Source: Desulfovibrio porci (GTDB lineage: Bacteria > Desulfobacterota > Desulfovibrionia > Desulfovibrionales > Desulfovibrionaceae). Taken from it: a DNA stretch of 64,000 nucleotides. Below are positions 61,756 to 64,000 of the stretch, piece by piece. Numbering within the stretch: position 1 is the stretch's first letter; each line of letters starts with the position of its first letter. Location of the stretch: contig NZ_VUMH01000007.1 of NCBI RefSeq assembly GCF_009696265.1, positions 96,243-160,242 of the forward strand. The letters are read 5' to 3'. The notes below the pieces were generated by a model. It was not told where the DNA came from. It saw only the letters and a program-made list of their open reading frames with translations, and did no database searches. The position numbers and the translations under genes are program-made.

Positions 61756-63817
61756 ATGAAATTGCGATTGTTGCCCAAGTTGTTGCTGTTTATTTTGCTG
61801 CCCGCGCTCCTGGGCTTGTGCGCGGTGAGCTGGTTCAGCTACAAAAGCGCGGAAAACGCCCTGGACGCCCAGATCTCTGAAGATCTGAATCTGTTGGTCG
61901 CCAGTGAGACCAGCCAGTTGGACAGCATGACCGGCCTGTTGCGGGATGTGCTGAAGAATGCCGCGACCATCGCCCGCATCCGTAATTTTCTCAAAGCCGG
62001 ATCCGACGAGGAAAAGGCCTCTTTGCGGGCCGGCATGCAGCAGGCTCTCAAAAGCGCTTCCACAGACTTCCCTCTGCTCACGGACGTGGCCCTGATCGCT
62101 CCTGACGGGGTGGTGGTCGGGCATACCTCCGCCAAGGGCATCGGTATGAATCTGGCGGAACGCTTCTATTTCAAGCAGTCCATGCAGGGCAAAAGCGCCG
62201 TGCAGAACACGAAAAGCAAGACCACGGGACAGATCACCTCCATCATTTCGGCGCCGGTCATGGACGGCAATACGGTGTTGGGCGTGCTCTACGCCACTGT
62301 GGACCTCAAGACCCTGGCCGAAGAAACCACGGACAGCGTCAAGATCGGCCGGACCGGCTCCTGTTTCGTCTATGACCGCACGGGTCTGCTGCTGATGCAC
62401 CCCAACAAGAAATACATCGGCGACGAGGACGGCAAGCTGGACTGGGTCAGACAGGTTCTGGAACAGCGCGACGGCCATCTGCGCTATATTTGGGACGGCA
62501 AGGAAAAAGTGGCCTATTTCCGCACCATTCCCGGTATGGACTGGTCCGTGCTGGTGGGTGTGGAGCGGGCCGAAATCCTTGCGCCCGCGGCGGCCCTGCT
62601 GCGCGGCAACCTTGTGCTGATGCTGGGCATCGGTCTGGTGGTGGGCCTGATCATCTTCTTTGTGGCCCGGAATATCGCCGGGGCGCTGGATGAAGGCTCG
62701 CGCTTCGTGGCCCGCGTGGCCGAGGGGCATTTTGAAATCGACGAGACCCAGCGCCGCAGCCTGGAAAAAAGCGCGGCCCGCTCGGATGAAATCGGCGGCC
62801 TGGCCCGGGGCGTGGGCGGCATGGTGGAGAACCTCAAACGGCTCTTTGCGGAAAGCGAGCAGAAGACGCGGGAAGCCCATGGCGGCCACGAAAGAGGCCC
62901 ACCAGGCCATGCAGGAGGCCGAGGAAGCCCGCAAGGCCGCCGAGGGCGCGCGCCGCGAGGGCATGCTGGCCGCCGCCGGGCAGTTGGAGGAAGTGGCCGC
63001 CGTGCTTTCTTCCGCCTCCACCCAACTGGCGGCCCAGATCGAGCAGTCCGACCGGGGCGCGGCGGAATCCGCCCAGCGCCTGTCCGAAGCGGCCACGGCC
63101 ATGAACGAAATGAACGCCACCGTGCAGGAAGTGGCCAAAAACGCCGGTGCGGCCTCCTCCGCCTCGGCGGAAACCAGGGAAAAGGCCCAGGCCGGTTCCG
63201 AAGTTGTGGGGCGCTCCCTGCGGCGCATTCAGACCGTGCATGAGGCGTCCCTGAAGGTCAAGGCCGACATGGGCCGGCTCAACGAGCACGCCCAGGCCAT
63301 CTCCCAGATTATGAACGTGATTTCCGACATCGCGGACCAGACCAACCTGCTGGCGCTGAACGCGGCCATTGAGGCGGCGCGGGCCGGAGACGCCGGGCGC
63401 GGTTTTGCCGTGGTGGCCGACGAAGTGCGCAATCTGGCCGAAAAGACCATGGCCTCCACCCATGATGTGGGCAACGCCATCAAGGCCATTCAGGAAAGCA
63501 CGGTTAAAAGCACGGAGTCGGTGGACAAGGCCGTGGAGCAGATCGAGCAGGCCACGGAGTTCGCCAACCAGTCCGGCTCGGCGCTGGAGGAAATCGTGGC
63601 CACGGTGGAAGCCACGGCGGATCAGGTCAGCGCCATCGCCACGGCCAGCGAGGAACAATCCGCAGCCAGCGAAGAGATCAATCATTCCATCGTCCAGGTC
63701 AACGACATGTCGCGGCAGACCGCCGCAGCCATGGCCGAGGCCGCCAAGGCCGTTTCCGATCTGGCCGCGCAGTCCCAGCGGCTCAATGAGCTTATCACGC
63801 GCATGAAAGAAGCCTGA
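61756..63817 (+). pseudogene. Methyl-accepting chemotaxis protein with one frameshift
   Basis: The ATG at 61756 follows GGGAGAG. The protein has a first membrane helix (LLPKLLLFILLPALLGLC), a periplasmic double-Cache sensor domain (about residues 35-280), a second helix ([19 protein letters not shown]), a HAMP region and the MCP signalling domain with the tip EVKNL-like hairpin region ([23 protein letters not shown]). One extra C in GCCCATG near 62876-62878 shifts the frame: the first frame ends at 63243 while the signalling domain continues in another frame to 63817. Removing one base would give about 686 normal residues. It may be a true mutation or a sequence error. Confidence 0.88.
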
Positions 63818-63848
63818 TCCCGCGTAGCGGCGGATATTCCCTTTTCGA

Positions 63849-63878
63849 CAGCCGGCGGCAACGTCGGCTGCCGTTTTT
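63849..63878 (+). terminator. Terminator after the chemoreceptor
   Basis: CAGCCG (63849-63854) and CGGCTG (63865-63870) form the stem, with CG/CG pairing inside, followed by CCG and T5. Confidence 0.75.
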
Positions 63879-63888
63879 GTATGAAGAA

Positions 63889-63911
63889 AACCCCCCGCTA
63901 GGCGGGGGGTT
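63889..63911. terminator. Bidirectional hairpin at window end
   Basis: AACCCCCCGC (63889-63898) pairs with GCGGGGGGTT (63902-63911) around TAG. On the minus strand it continues TTTTCTTC, so it could end a gene beyond the window; the bases after it (63912-64000) hold the last codons of a minus-strand frame or the end of an insertion sequence, which cannot be decided here. Confidence 0.55.
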
Positions 63912-64000
63912 CCCAAAAGCTTAAAGCTATGAGTATGACAGCAAAACTCCTTTTGATTTGTTAAAAGGTCTCGCGGTCTGGCAACTGCGAGTCAACAAAT

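Noticed and set aside
61297..61778. Two small minus-strand frames upstream of the chemoreceptor
   Set aside because: No domain, no ribosome binding site, and one overlaps the chemoreceptor start.
1..64000. CRISPR arrays, rRNA genes, intact transposases or prophage genes
   Set aside because: No regularly spaced repeats, rRNA sequence or transposase/integrase/phage domains were seen in the window.

Overview
The window looks like chromosome of a sulfate-reducing Desulfovibrionaceae bacterium, Desulfovibrio in the broad sense. The key evidence is an intact aprBA-qmoABC block followed by the small qmo-associated gene, in the order known from Desulfovibrio. GC-rich DNA, sigma-54 promoters, a tungsten-type aldehyde oxidoreductase and an energy metabolism rich in Fe-S proteins fit this. 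The genus is inferred; no rRNA is present.

Layout. 1-7.2 kb: a cut-off tandem DUF805 membrane protein, flagellar hook protein, periplasmic rhodanese, aminotransferase, a PEBP-like lipoprotein and a chorismate mutase fused to a degenerate EPSP-synthase-like domain. 7.6-16 kb: the APS reductase / Qmo operon, the core of dissimilatory sulfate reduction. 16-23.6 kb: a worn stretch (frameshifted acetyltransferase, dgkA pseudogene with several frame changes, a 37-bp perfect palindrome), then slyX, a YgiQ radical SAM protein, an EF-hand protein, a PaaK-type ligase and a ClC antiporter. 23.7-37.1 kb: a tRNA-Phe gene whose 3' part is repeated (27 of 29 bases) at 37060-37088, bracketing a tightly coupled eight-gene minus-strand operon: FecCD-type permease, ATPase, TonB-dependent receptor, CobN-type chelatase, ChlI- and ChlD-type ATPases, binding protein and TonB. 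37.3-39.8 kb: a secondary alcohol dehydrogenase, a remnant of a 2-hydroxycarboxylate transporter and a TauE-type exporter. 40-47.9 kb: a PrpR-like sigma-54 activator divergent from a sigma-54 promoter, a four-domain rhodanese, a TctABC transporter and a second TauE protein. 48-50.8 kb: aldehyde:ferredoxin oxidoreductase with MoaD- and ThiF-type partners. 51-59.2 kb: a pseudo-receiver/TPR protein, then MBOAT, SGNH-like protein, alkylsulfatase and Sel1 protein. 59.6-64 kb: IHF/HU, an Elp3-like radical SAM protein and a chemoreceptor with one frameshift.

Two groups stand out as possible undescribed systems. The tRNA-Phe island carries a complete outer-membrane-to-cytoplasm uptake route plus a three-subunit class I chelatase; I infer import of a metallo-tetrapyrrole followed by metal removal or exchange. 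The sigma-54-controlled rhodanese/Tct/TauE cluster suggests uptake of a sulfur-containing carboxylate, handling of its sulfur and export of an oxidised sulfur product. Both functions are inference from domains and gene order.
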